Below, piece by piece: positions 1-12,600 of a DNA stretch of 64,000 nt. The notes below the pieces were generated by a model, which saw only the letters and a program-made list of their open reading frames with translations, had not been told where the DNA came from and did not search any database. The position numbers were made by a program, and so were the translations under genes. How positions within the stretch are numbered: position 1 is the first letter of the stretch; each line of letters starts with the position of its first letter. The stretch comes from Neospora caninum Liverpool (lineage: Eukaryota; Apicomplexa; Conoidasida; Eucoccidiorida; Sarcocystidae). The DNA is taken from NCBI RefSeq assembly GCF_000208865.1, contig NC_018396.1, positions 1,636,630 through 1,700,629 on the forward strand, written 5' to 3'.

Positions 1-2310
1 TCCAGCCCGCCTCTAGGGCCCTGCTTGCCGTTTCTTCGCGCCGCTTCTCGCCACGCGGTTGCCGCTCAGTTGCCTCTCTCGAGTGCCGCGCAAAGCGCGA
101 GGGAGAGGCGGGGAAGCCAGCGTCTGCGGGGTTTCTGTGGCGGGAAGGCAGACAGAGAAGGGGGGGTCGATGGCCCGGGGGGGGAGACGCGGGCGTCCTC
201 GCTCTGGGGCCGTTCTTTCGCGGCCTCGCGCCAAGGGAGAGACGAAGAGAACAAGGCTCTGTAGCGGGGAGCGGACCGCGAGAAGGAAAGAGAGGCAGTT
301 TCGTCTCTCGAGTGGCAGCCGGGAAAAAAATACAGGCTTGCAAACACTGCATGCAGGCATTGGTCGCGTATTTTCTCTTGCGCCGTTTTTGAAGCCGCGC
401 CTTCGTGCGTCGCGAGGAGCCTGACAGATGTTTCAACCGCAAAGCAAGCTCGGGTTCAAGCACGCACTCCAGGCTTTGGGGGGAAGGTCCACCTTTGTTT
501 CCGCTTTTCTTCTGGTCTTCGCTTTGTTCTCCCTCTGCCCCCGGTCTTGTGTGGGCTGCTCACGCGTGTGACCCTCTGGCCTGCAAGTGTCTGAAGCGCA
601 CAAAGCTCGAGAGACATGTGCAATTCGGTTTTAACTCCTTGACACGTTCAATCTTTTCTCTTTTTCGCCTTTTTTTCGAGCGGCCACGTTTCTGCGGGCT
701 CTGCCGCAGGAAGTCCGCGCAGCTGCCTTGAACAGAGTCGAGTGCCGTCCTTGCATCTATCCAGAACAGAGCCTCATCCAGCTACTCGTCACGTGCGAGG
801 CGAGCGAGAATAGGAATCCGCAGCCGTAAGATTACACCTGGTGAACGCGCAGTTAAGGCAGGGCGCTTTGTCGAAGCGAGACCAACGAGCCGCCTGGGCG
901 TCTCTCTGCAGGCAGCCGTCGCAGACGACTTTTTCGAAAGGCCCTACGCAGCGGGTTTTTCCACTTGCTTCACCGTCAGATGTGTAATACGTGAGCTGGA
1001 TTAAGAACGTCTGGAGACAGTTTGTGCCCTATCTACCATTTAAAATCGCTGAAAACGCGGACCAGCTTTTCTCACAAAGCACCAGAAGAAGCGGAAAGCT
1101 GAAGACTGCATGCCGCTATCCTCAGTGGCTGTCGAGTCGCTCCAGGAAGAGTTGATCCTGTTATTACTCCAGCTGATGAGTTTCATGTGACGGTGAGCTC
1201 GCCTTCCTAACTGAATGCTCTCAGTATCAGGGAGCTAGACGCGTGCAGAGTTAGACGCAACTAGTCGATAGATCGGTGGAGTCAGGAGAGATGGAGACAA
1301 AGGAGATAGTGGAGATACCGAGGCTCTGCCTCTGAAACGGGGGAGAAGGATAAAGAGAAACTAGGTGGCTAAAGGTGCTTGTGTTTGAATGGAGATGCGA
1401 CGGTCCCTAAAAAGTCAGAGGCGCGCGCGCTCACGGATTGGACAGCGCAATTTCTCCAACTGGTATTATCTGTGCCTGCAAAACGTGATTTGTCAGCCAA
1501 AAGAGTCTTCTGGGAATCTACCAAAGTTCGCGACTTTCTGGCCGATATCGCCACAGCAGAGTATCCTCGCAAATACACAGAGTACGACAGATGTGCATAA
1601 CGTTCAACTTCTTTCCAGTGGATGCGCTTGCATGGCTACTGACTACAGACCCACGAACCAACCACCCGTCACGACGGAAAACGCACTGCTGACCCGCTGC
1701 ACGCGGGACGCCGTTCACTCGCGCTCCACCTTGTCTTTCTCTCTCCATCTCCCCCTTCGCCCGCCCCCCTGTCCCTCCCTGGTCCCTTTCTCCTTCGTCT
1801 TGGCGTCGAGTTTGAACGGCGCTTTTCCTCGCACAGAGTCTCTTTGTTTTGGTTCGAAACTCGCAACGAGAACCGTGCGACGCACCAACGACGCAAAGGT
1901 CGCCAGCCGTGGGTGCCCGCTGCGTGTGGAAAAAATTCTGAGACGCGCGTAAGCGCTTGGATCCGGAAAACAAAGACATTCGCGCTCGCTTTTCACTCTT
2001 GCACATGCACCGCCTTCATCCGCCGCTGGCATTCACTCAAAAGGTGTACGAATCGCCACTCGCACCCGTCATCCTGGTGTGCGTCTAGAAAGCGGTCGCG
2101 AGAGTTTCGCCGTGATTCGCAGTCTGCATGAATCTACATATGCATGCGCGCTGTACATACACACGCGCAACAGATATACAACTACAGACATACGTATATA
2201 TATATATATATATATGTAGAAGTTATTATGTATCAATTTGTACCTTCAAGTGGAAGCGAAAACTGTCCGCCTTCCGTGTGTGTTCTCTCTTTTCCGTTTG
2301 AAGGAGGAGT
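1..2310. other. Gene-free stretch, 5' part of window
   Basis: No coding exon can be supported here. The first 730 bases are GC-rich with short overlapping open frames on both strands but no splice-consistent model or recognisable motif. Bases 730-1,370 have stops in all frames. Bases 1,740-1,830 are a pyrimidine-rich tract, and a (TA)n microsatellite sits at about 2,192-2,216. The segment next to 2,311 probably holds the 3' UTR of the phosphodiesterase on the minus strand. The extreme left end could be the UTR of a gene outside the window. Confidence 0.5.
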
Positions 2311-4712
2311 TCACAGGCGCGCGCCTCCGTGTAAGCAGCGCAGGTACTCGAGACGCGTGTTCACCACGCCTTCGCACACGCGGAGGCGATTGGTCACTTC
2401 CTTCCCCCCCGATTCTGCATGCCAGCTGTAGAGACCAAACAAAAAGGGCGAGACTGCGAAAAGGCGAATCAGACGGGCCAGCGCGGGTCCAGAGATGCAC
2501 GGCAGGCCATAGGTGGACGAGAAGGTGTATTCCTCTTGGAAGGAGAGCGCAAGAGACCGGCCATCCTCGGCCTGTCTCGCGGAAGACTCAGCAGAGAGCG
2601 CGGGAGACGCACGGAGCGGAAGGGGAGCGAGCGCAGGCAGCCTGGACGGCGAGGTGCGCGAGACAGGCGCGGGAATGAAGCCGTAGAGCGGAAGGTACAG
2701 CTGGGTGTAGTCTACGAGAGAAAAGGTAGGCGGACTGAGAGCCTTCGTTTTGTCTTTGAGACCCGCGTCGCGAAAAAGGAGAATTCTCCACGCGGGGTTG
2801 TTCCCGTGCACCGGCGAAACCGCCGGCGCCGTCAAGAGCGGCTGGAGCTGCTCAGTTACGCCCAGCGCTCGCTCGCAGAGGTGCTCGGCTGGGTCGTTTG
2901 CAGCAGAAGAAGACGCAGAACGAAGAGAAGAATCGAGGGAAGAAAGAGATGCGGAAGAAGCGGAAATAGAGGGGTGCGCAGGAGCGATGACGCGAACCGT
3001 GTCGGCATGCACGTGCCCGTAGAGATGAGCAAGAATCACATCCGAGTAGCGCAGCACAAGTGTTCGGTACCTGGCGAGAGAGCACAGAAAAACACGGCAC
3101 ATGCCCTGCGTACCAGGCTAGAGGAAACGAAGATACGACAAACACGAAATCAAGAACGAAAGCACAAGGACTCTCTGCATATGTATACATTTGTATATTT
3201 CCATGTGCGTATAGAGTGTCTAGACGAGTTGGAGCGCAGGCACACAGATGGGACACAAGGGGAAGAATAGAAGGGAGACAGGTGACGAATGACGCTTTCT
3301 TTCCTCTTCTCCCTCGACGTTATGCTTTGTTTCCTTTGCGTCTCGCGACTTTTTCGACTTGAGTATCATCGTTTGCGCGTTTTCGTCTCTCCCTCCGTCT
3401 CGCACGCTTTCCCTTTTGCGTCTTCGCGTACCTCTCGAGATACTCATCTCTCCACTGCTGTACATGCTCCAACAGCGTCCAAAAGTGGACGGAGACGCCC
3501 GGCGGCACGTGCCCAACCAGAAGCACCTGAAAGCGGGAAGGAAAAGCGAAACAACGGACCGACGGCAACGCGAAAAGATGCACACAACCAAAAAAGGAAC
3601 GCGACGGCACTGCACTCCGCGCCCGAGCTGTCTCGGGCGGGTGCGCAGCTTTTTTCGGGTCTTGACGTGCGCATGCGGCCTCTACGAGAGACAACAAAGG
3701 GCCAGGCGAAAAACGAACGGCAAACAACGAGTTATGGGAAAACGCCTACCTGTTCCTGGTTGTCGCGCGCGTCCTCCAGCTCTTTCTGCATCCACGCGAA
3801 TTGCCCCGCTGCAGACAAGCACGCGCCAGGGAGAGACCCGACGTGAATATCATGATATTCGTACAGCTTGTGTACAAATGCGGATTTTTCGAATATACTC
3901 TGGACTCCACTGTACTCGATGCACTTAACATGATGGTCAAAGAAATTCCCTTTTCACCCATGCATCTTTATGTGTCTGCATGTGTGTGCAGGCTCGGGGA
4001 GGTGTGATCTCGATGTGTCGGGCCATCTGTCGAGGGAGGGCGAGGCAAAGACCTCCGCGCAGAACTTTCCGCATGAAGATCGTTTCGCAAAGAACGCGGG
4101 TGTCTGTCTTTCTGTTCCCGCTTTGTCTCCTTCTTCAGAAGACTCGAGCAGGCGAGAGCCAGTCGCGAACCGGTGAAAGGGCGACTCCTCTCGGCGCGTC
4201 TAGGCAGATTTGCTTGCCCTATCGGCCACAGACACCAGCGATCAACATGGGGAGAGAGAAAACGGAGTGCGCAGAAGGCGTCGTGCTTCAGGCCTGCATG
4301 CAGTCTCTCGGTTCTGCCTCACCGGGGTCCGAGCCCTCGAGCAGGTCTGTTTCGTCGAGCTTCTCGTGAGTCTGGCCGGAGCGAATCAGAGCCTCCGTCG
4401 CCTTCTCCCACGCAAAGCGAGAGTAGAAAACCGTGTTCAGACACAGCACGCGAACGGACGGGCGGGCCGTCAGGTGCGTCCTGTAGAAGAGCCCGCGCTC
4501 AAAAGTCTGAAAAGGGGCGGAAATGCGCAAGAAAAAGGCGAACCACGCATCCACCAACGCCTCAAGGAACGCACCTCTAGGCGCGGAAGAAATACACATG
4601 TTTTTACACATATATACATATATGTATACAAGCATATATATATATATATATATATGCAGCCCCGTGCTTCCGCGTAGACTCCAACTCTATTCCTCCACCT
4701 CCATACGCATGC

Positions 4713-4754
<42 letters not shown>

Positions 4755-6735
4755 CAATTTGGTGCGTTGGGGTTCACCTCTTTGGTTTCGGGATCAGGCG
4801 GTAAGATGGGCCGCCAGAGTTTGTAGAGAGCGACGCTCCATTTGTTGAGTGTTTCTGGAACGTGATAGTCGCGTGGAAGATCGTTGTTTCCCACGACAAA
4901 AATCATCTGAGGCGTTGGCGAAGGTGCCGCGCCTGCCTCTTCCGCGTCGCCGTGCAGGCCTTTTCTTCGCCGAGCTCCGAGTCGCGTTTTCCTGTCTTCG
5001 TTGTCCTCGCTCGTCTTCACATGTCGCTCTCTCGCGTGTGCACTGACCCTCTCAGCGCCTTTCTCCGACAGTTCTTCTCCAGAGACAACAAGCGTCGACG
5101 ATCCCCGCGAAGGCACAAAAGCCCAAGGAGAAGGAGAGGAAGAAGAAGGAGAAGAAGGAGGAGAGGAAGAAGAAGGAGAAGAAGGAGGAGAGGAAGAAGA
5201 AGGAGAAGAGGGAGAAGGAGAGAGAGAGGAAGAAGAAGACGGAGAAACAAAGTAGGATTGGCCAGTGGTCGAGGCGGAAGAAGCAAAGCGGGAGAAGAGA
5301 ACCTCTGTCGAGAGCTTTAGAGCCGCCATGCTGAGGAGAGCACGAAAGCGAAGAATCAACGACACAGCGAGATGGCGCTGTCGAGAGGCGCGCGCGCCTC
5401 CCGAGACAAAACGAACAGAAACGGAAGACTGTGCTAATGCGCAGGAAGTGAAAAGAGAGGCGGGGAGATGCCGCGCAAGAAGGACTCGAACGCAACTGGC
5501 CTTGAGGCGACAGAAGACGAAAAAACCAAAAGGGGAACCCCGAGAAGACCACAAAGTGGACATCCACTCTACATATGCACACTGGCAATATCTATCTATC
5601 TATATCTATATATATATATATCGTTGTAGAGATGGATGTACAATTGCCAAGTCTATTATGATATAAGCATGTATTTGTGTATATATGTATGTGTGTGTCC
5701 ATAAGTGTAGGGGAAGGAGAAAAGCGGCAAAGACGAGAGAGGGAGCGCAGGTAAAAGGAGGTCGAAGAATGGAAAGGAGAAACGGAATTTGTGGGGGAGC
5801 AAATCCTGTGGGAAGGCTGACCGTTTTTCGGGTTCTGAGTCGTCGTAGTGCGCAGCGAAGTCTCCACTGATAAGGAGCGCCTCTATGGGGATATCTCGGA
5901 CGGTTTCTTCACCTCTTTCTGATCGTCCTTCGTGGTCTGCGCGTTTTCTGTACCCTTCCTCGACTTCGGATAATTCTCTTTCGCGTGCTCCAGTCGCTTC
6001 CATCTCCGGCTGTTTTTTCTCTCGCTTCTTCGCCCTCTGCCTGTGGCCACGAATTTCTTCCTCGACGCTGTCAAGCAGCAACTGAAAGAGGAGCGGCGAG
6101 GAATCACAGCCTGCCCGCCCTATATTCGGGTTCGTCTCCTCCCCACTCCACCCGCTCTGTTCGCCGCGCATCTTTTCCCTCTGCTCGGGAAAAGCTCGCG
6201 AAGCCTCTCCAGCATCTGCGCGCTGGGCGTTCCCCCGCAAAAGACTCGCGCGATCTTTCCCCAACTTTGGAGACTCCCCACTTCTCTCCCTAGACGCTCG
6301 TGCAGAGACAAAGGCAGCCAGAGAGGAAGGAGAAGGAGGGGGAGAAGAAGAAGGAGAAGAAGGAGAGGAAGGAGGGGGAGAAGAAGAAGGAGAAGAAGGA
6401 GAGGAAGGAGGGGGAGGAGAAGAAGGAGAGACAGGAGGGGGAGGAGAAGAAGGAGAGACAGGAGGGGGAGGAGAAGAAGGAGAGACAGGAGGGGGAGGAG
6501 AAGAAGGAGAGGCAGGAGAGGAAGGAGAGAGACGGCAGCAGTCTTTGATGTGTGCGTCAGGGGAGTACAGAGGATCAAGGTGAAGATCGGATATCCACGC
6601 AATCCTAAAAGGTTTGCCGGGAAAGCGCGAAGACGAGGAAGAAGCGAGAGGAGAGAAGGAGAGGAACAGGAGAGAGAGACGGAGGATCGAGGAGAAAGAG
6701 AGGAGAGGGCAAGCGTCGAGGTCTTGCATTTTCAC
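2311..6735 (-). CDS. Acid sphingomyelinase-like phosphodiesterase (calcineurin-like metallophosphoesterase), secreted
   Basis: Six-exon model: 6735-5822, 5330-4778, 4560-4323, 3808-3750, 3526-3432, 3070-2311; 872 aa with all phases consistent. An N-terminal hydrophobic segment (residues ~12-32) predicts a signal peptide. Dinuclear metallophosphoesterase motifs appear in order: SDLHLD (D50, H52), ISGD (~290), GNND (~452), GHVPPG (593-598) and YGHVHAD (~637). The exon 3/4 join, reading DPAGQFAWMQKELEDAR, and GHVPPG are typical of the acid sphingomyelinase/SMPDL/endopolyphosphatase branch rather than PP2A-type phosphatases. The family hydrolyses phosphodiester or pyrophosphate bonds in secretory, lysosomal or extracellular compartments; the substrate here is unknown. 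Ser/Pro repeats interrupt the catalytic domain in exons 1 and 2, making it longer than usual. The exon 1 donor (GTCAGC) and exon 3 acceptor are the least certain junctions. A transcript would confirm the C-terminus. Confidence 0.85.
5119..5245. repeat. GGAGAAGAA-type coding repeat (Ser/Pro insert) in phosphodiesterase exon 2
   Basis: This purine-rich (plus-strand) tract is built of GAAGGAGGAGAG/GAAGAAGGAGAA blocks. On the minus strand it encodes a Ser/Pro-only stretch just before the GNND metal motif. It stays in frame because its units are multiples of three. Confidence 0.8.
6325..6535. repeat. 27-bp coding minisatellite (Ser/Pro insert) in phosphodiesterase exon 1
   Basis: Three near-perfect 27-bp units (GGAGGGGGA GGAGAAGAA GGAGAGACA and variants) are flanked by shorter related blocks. 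On the minus strand each unit encodes nine residues of the form VSPSSPPPP. The array lies between the D-x-H motif and the GD motif, so it should loop out of the catalytic fold. Confidence 0.8.
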
Positions 6736-9065
6736 TGTGAAGTTGTGAAGATCGAGAGCGCCTGTCAGTCGAGGATGTACAAAGATGGACGGGAAAAAGA
6801 GCCAGCGAAACGACCACTGACTCGACTGGAGGGACAGCCCAAGGGGGAAAAGAATCGGTAATCCTTTTTTGGAGGCATTCCCTTCTTCTCACACTCAACA
6901 ATCAGCCGGCAACGAGGCGCGCTCGGAATCGTAGACACGAGAAGAGAGGAAAAGGACGCACTGTGGAGACCGAAGAGCGCACCGGAGAGAAGCTGTTTAG
7001 CGGTGAAGTCGCGAAAGAGAACGGGTCTTCTTTCTTTAGAAACATTTGAGGCTCTTCTCTCGGTTTTCGCTCTCCCGTTGCTCCTTTTTGTCGCCGTTGA
7101 AGTGTTCTGTGCCACGCGCGTTCGGTGACTCGGTACGGCCGAAACACTCTCTTTTGCGCTGTCCCTCCTGGCGAAGTGGGCCTCGCAGTCGCCTGCGTCT
7201 CACGGAAGAAGAAAGAATCAGGTGGCCAACGGAGCAAAAAAGCGAAAGAAGAAAGGAAAAGGAAGAAAGGAAGAAAAAAGAAGGGGGTGTTGCCACGTCC
7301 CACTGGCTAGCTGACAGAGCTCCTGGGAGACGGGAGAAAGATCGCAGCTGTGCACACAAGCCGACTTTGCGATGCGCGGCGTGGCAGAGCGGTGACGCTC
7401 GGATATGTCACAGTTTGTTCTCTTCCTTCCCATCTCTTTCTGCTTTCCTTTTTCCTCTCGTAACAGGGACGAAAAGCTGGCGTCTTCATCGAGGAGACGA
7501 AGAGAAGCAACGGATGTGCCAACCTTCCAGAGCTACAGAGAACTCCCTGTCTTCGCACACGTGACACCGGAGATTCCTCGCTTTCGAAACTTCCTTTCCC
7601 GAGGGAGTCTACACTGCGAGTTGGACTACTGGAACTCAGTTGTGTATTGGCACACGTGGATCCTGAAATGCAGACACGCATCATTTACAGATCTCTCTAT
7701 ATAGGGTATTTAGACATGCACAATATACAGATATATATATATATATATATGACACAAACATACGTGTACGCAAATATATATTTCTATGTATGTGTACGAG
7801 AAATCCACAATCGTGTGGGCAGTGACTAGACGCATGTAGGTATCGACTTATCGTTCTCCGCATCTAAGTGTAGAAGTATGTATGTACTTTTGCCCGTCCG
7901 TGCTTCACAACATGCGCCTGCAAGATAGGGTGGTATCCCTTCAGAGAATTCGACTGTTTTTGCACGTGTGCCTGTTGGCAGACAAAGAAAACAAAGGATG
8001 GGTAGGAGAGAGTGCGTTAACTTTTGTGGGCGATTCTGGGGCGGCGAAAAGTTTCTTGCGCTCTCTTTTCCTTTCAGTCGAGCGACCGCTCGCTCGGTGC
8101 ACAGCTCCTTAAGAAAACAGTTATCCCGTTTAATTGCATAAAAGTGCTGATAAACAGGCATGCTAAAGAAGTATACTCAATAAAAAGTTAAATATATATA
8201 TCTGCACAGCATTGCACATGTTTCGCTCCGTCCCTGTATATATATATATATATAGAGAGAGAGAGTCGTATGTCTATCTCCCTCTCTGCTGCTTTTCCCC
8301 GGTAAATTCGATGTCCCTCTCAAAATGATCGTATCTCTCCCTCTTCCCTTTTTGTTTATGTAGGAATGCTAATATGTCTTATGGATGGCCATACGCGAGT
8401 GTAGGGGGACCAGCCGGGAGAAATGCAATTCTATTTGCTTTGAAAGAACAAGAGCCTCCTCTGTTTCTTTTCATACCGCCCCCCCCCCCCCCCCCCCGCA
8501 GACGGCTAGCTGCCGTACACCCGCATATACATTTATATAATATATATATATATATATATGAATTGAGGTGGAGAGATGTATATACGTGAATACTGGTTTG
8601 GATAGAGATATGCGTCGTGATTTATGTGCATGAAGAGAGGGAGAAAACTAGAGCAAGGGCTCGAGAGCCGTCCTTCCGTGCCGACATGGGTTGTTTCGGC
8701 AATTTGGGTACAAGAATTCGAAGCGAGATTCGAGTGTCTTTCCACGGCAATGAAGCAGTCGAAAAGAAATCCGCCGGGAAATCCCTTGAGACAGTAAAAA
8801 ATCGGCGAAAGTTGAGAAGGCAAACGCGAGGAAGGCACATAGAAGTCCCGGAAACAAAAAAGTACGCATATGCCGAAGAGTTTCACCTACCTGCATCCAC
8901 GGATAGATCCAGGTGCAAACACTGAATTTACACTTCACTCAAACAGACGTTTGTTCATCTACCCTCACGTGTGTGTGTCGAATAAACTGCACACACATCT
9001 AAGAAATGAACGCATCTGCTTAAATACATATATATATATATATAGATATACGTAGGCTGGCGGCG

Positions 9066-9110
<45 letters not shown>

Positions 9111-9613
9111 CAGATATATATATATATATATATACGTTGATATGTAGATATACGGATATGCACACGCATGCAGCAATGTGCAGAAAAGACACGGAACCGT
9201 ATCGTTCGTCTGCAGCGGCGCGAAGTCGTTCTGTGGGCGGGCTACGAGCTCACGCCTGTGTACCAGCGGAGAAAGAGAGAGCCGAAGAAGATTATCGTCC
9301 CCAAGGAGATACCGCGTTTCGTCTCCTCTTCTTCGTCCTGCACGGTCGCAAACGAGAGAGGCGAAAAAGCGGGAACAAATGGAACAGCGAAGAACGTTTC
9401 TTTTCACCGCGCTTGAGCGGCAAAAAATCCAGAAAGACGAGAGAAAAGAGGAAAGAGAGAGAAGAGATAGAACCGGGACGAGAGAGAAGAGAAGAGAGCG
9501 AAAGGCACAGAACACAGAGAGAAGAGAGTCGCGAACCCGAAGAAAGCACTGTCGCGCTTGCATGTGTTTTCTGAACACGCGATCGCGGTTTTCCCCTTTA
9601 ACAGAGGAAAACG
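6736..9613. other. Intergenic, microsatellite-rich, no supported gene
   Basis: This lies between the starts/UTRs of the phosphodiesterase and the 3' end of the J-domain gene. It holds (TA)n tracts at about 7,727-7,752, 8,236-8,253, 8,536-8,560, 9,027-9,045, 9,067-9,093 and 9,114-9,136, a (GA)n run at 9,093-9,111 and a poly-C run at 8,477-8,497. Open frames at 7,046-7,564 and 8,617-8,925 are purine-rich, lack recognisable motifs and have no splice-consistent partners. I see no gene. Confidence 0.5.
9027..9136. repeat. Compound (TA)n/(GA)n microsatellite
   Basis: Three TA-dinucleotide blocks are separated by a GA block and short unique sequence. It is the densest of the many (TA)n tracts in the left 21 kb. 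Confidence 0.9.
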
Positions 9614-12600
9614 TCAGGTTTCGCCGTCTACGGCGACAGCTGTTTCTTCTCTCACCGTCTCATCGAGGAGCTTCGCGATCGCCTCGTTGTGACGGTCCCA
9701 GCCACGCTCCGTGCACCCTTCGCGAGTCGCGAGATCCTCCATGGTCAAATCTTCCGGCTGAGAACACTCACCGGGCGCGTGCGGAGAACATCGTCTTTCC
9801 GGCCCTCCCTTGTTCTTTTGCTTGCACTCGGTCGCAAAACAGGTATTCCCACGCGAGACACCGAAACACTGTTTCCCGTTCCGCTTTCGCCCCCGAATCG
9901 CATCGAGAGAGGCCTCCTCAGCTCGAGCAAGACGGAAGGCAAATCGCCTGTTCCAGGCGTCACGCGCATTCCCGTTCATCCAAAATCCAAAACTGAAAAG
10001 CAGGAATCGTCAATCCATCGAAATGTGTCGTGCATCGAATACACCCAGTATCGAACATAAAATTCGGTTCCAACTCCGCGTTTCCTGTCCTTCCGCACTC
10101 CCCCCCCCCCCCCCCCCCCCGCTCTTGCTCCTTGTGCTCCGAGCTTCCTATCCCGCTCCTCTTCGCTCTATCTCCCGTCTCTCATCTTTTTGTCTCCCTT
10201 ACTTTCTCATCTCTTTTCCGTATTGCTTACCCAGTTTTTCACTTCCTGCTTCATCACTTCGCCCCACAAGTCGGGCGAGTCCTCGGATATGACGGCCGGG
10301 TTCAACCTCCAAGGCTTCACGTACTGGCGCACCTCGGTGTATCCGAGAGCGCTGAGGCGACTACGAATTTCGTCCGCGCTTCTCGCCTTCTCTTTGCCCT
10401 GATTGCCCTCGGCCTGCGCGGCCGCGCCCGAAGAGACAGCAGAGCCCAACGCGGTCGCAGAGGCGAGAGTCGACAGGAGTCGAGCGTCTTCTTGGCTGAC
10501 GGGGGCTTTTGCGGCTGACTCCGTCTTTACCCACTTTGTCTCGATCTCGAGCTTTCCGCACTTCAGGATGTGCATCTCGGCTGCATGCAGGAATTTCTCC
10601 ATGCTGGGAAAGGGAAAATTGCACGCAGAGAGGGACACAACGGCGCAAGGGTGACGGCAGAGGCGAAACAAACTGCTTTCGATCAAGAACCGATCCCAGA
10701 GCGGTTCGCGTCTCTCTGTGGCCCTCGAGGACAACTCGATTCTCGCCGTCGAGAAACGAACGCGATTCCCAAACACAGAGGCGAACTGCCAGGCACAAAC
10801 GCGTTTTAAGGTTTCAAAACGAAACGCTCCTCACCCCTCTAGTTCGTCAACGCTTTACCACGCGAAACGGTGTCCCGCTCTTCTCTTGGATTCTCCCCCC
10901 TCAGAACGGCAGTGTGCGCGACACTGTTGTGCAAAAGAAGGAAATGCAGAGGGCCACACGACCTCGCGTTGTCCCCGCGCGAGTCGTTGCGAGACTCATC
11001 AGGCCGGGAGGAAAAAGTTGGGAGAGACAGCCTGGAACCTGGCTTACCCGGCGAGGGCGTCGAGGTTCGAATCGAGGACGCGGCGAGTCGTCTCGTCGAG
11101 AAGATCGTCTTCGACGTCAGCCAGCTCGGAGCCGAGCAAGAGGAGCCCGTTGAGGACGACCGGCATCCACGCGTGGAGAATGCGAACTTTTTCAAAGGGA
11201 AGCAGGTCGCCGACGACGGGGACGAAGGAGAGGATCTCCAGAGACGTCGCGTCGAAGCGCAGCAGAAGTTCAAGCGCGAAATTCATCGAGACGTAACAAC
11301 CAAAGATCTGCGACAGAGAGAACGAGAGCCGGAAAAAAGGCGACTAGCGGCCAAAGAGGGCGGATCGAGGAGAGAGCGGCCGGGGAGCACGAGCGCGGAC
11401 CACCTCAAGGGGGAGACGGAGAAACGGCAAAGAGAGGCAGAGAGAGAAGAGGAGGAAAGGACAACGAGCGAAGAGCAAAGAACAACGAGCGAAGAGCAAA
11501 ACACAACGAGCGAAGAGCAAAACACAACGAGCGAAGAGCAAAACACAACGAGCGAAGAGCAAAGAACAACGAGCGAAGAGCAAAACACAACGAGCGAAGA
11601 GCAAAACACAACGAGCGAAGAGCAAAGAACAACGAGCGAAGAGCAAAGAACAACGAGCAAAGAACAACGAGCGAAGAGCAAAGAACAACGAGCGAAGAGC
11701 AAAGAACAACGAGCGAAGAGCAAAGAACAACGAGCGAAGAGCAAAGAGAGAGGAAAGCCGTTGGAAACCCGAGGATTTTTTCCCTCGGAAGGTGTGCGCG
11801 GCACTTACTTTTCTCGATTGGGCAGCGTCGTCTCCGTAAGTGTACAAGTAGGCGAAGAGGAACGGCACCAACAGCTGGAGAACCGCGACGAAGAGAATGT
11901 CGTAGAACTGTTCTTCGTCGACGTCTCCGTCTTTGCTGTAGTCTCCAAATCGGCAGTACGAGTTCCGCCGCTTCTCGTTCCCCAGCACTTCTTGCGCCTG
12001 CAAGAGACAGAGACAGTAGACAAACTGCGTCGGCCAGCCCCGCAGCGATATCCTTTTTCGTAACTTCTCTCGGCTAGGAAATCCGCGCGGGTGAACCAGG
12101 GGCGCTCGAGCCAGCAGCGCTTGCGTGGGCCGCGAGGCGAGTGGCGAGGGAAGCGCAAGAAGACGCAGAAAAGCGAACGAATAAGCGGGGCGAAAGAGGC
12201 GAACAGCCGCGAAGGTCCCTTACCTGTCGGATTTTTTCAAAGATTTCCTTCGCGTCTGGATGCGGGTTTTTGTCCTGAGAAGAAAACAGGATTCCCGTCG
12301 CCCCGCGTAAACGTTCGAGAAGACAGCACACGGCTCGAGACTGCACCGGAAAAGAACTGGCGCGCGAAAAGGAGACAGTGGGGGACGAAGACAGACGGCA
12401 GAAAAAAGGAGACAGTGGGGCACGAAGACAGACGGCAGAAAAAAGGAGACAGAAAGAAAAGACAGAAGAGAGGAAGAGGGAAAAGAGTGTGAACAGCAAA
12501 GGCAGAGAGACGACATGAACTGACCGGGTGATACTGGAGAGACAGTTTGCGATAGGCACCGGCGACGACCTTGGGAGACGCGTTGGGTGCGACGCCCAAC

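Noticed and set aside
7365..7420. Sequence resembling a tRNA A box (GCGTGGCAGAGCGGTGACGC)
   Set aside because: No B box at the right distance and no acceptor-stem pairing.
9178..9996. 272-codon plus-strand frame rich in Arg/Glu/Ser
   Set aside because: Shadow of the last exon and 3' flank of the minus-strand J-domain gene, in GA-rich sequence.
11283..12003. Long minus-strand and plus-strand frames through 11.3-12.0 kb with Leu/Phe/Ala/Cys or Thr/Ser/Glu repeats
   Set aside because: They arise from the 21-bp intronic minisatellite, whose period is a multiple of three. The flanking J-domain exons splice across it in phase.
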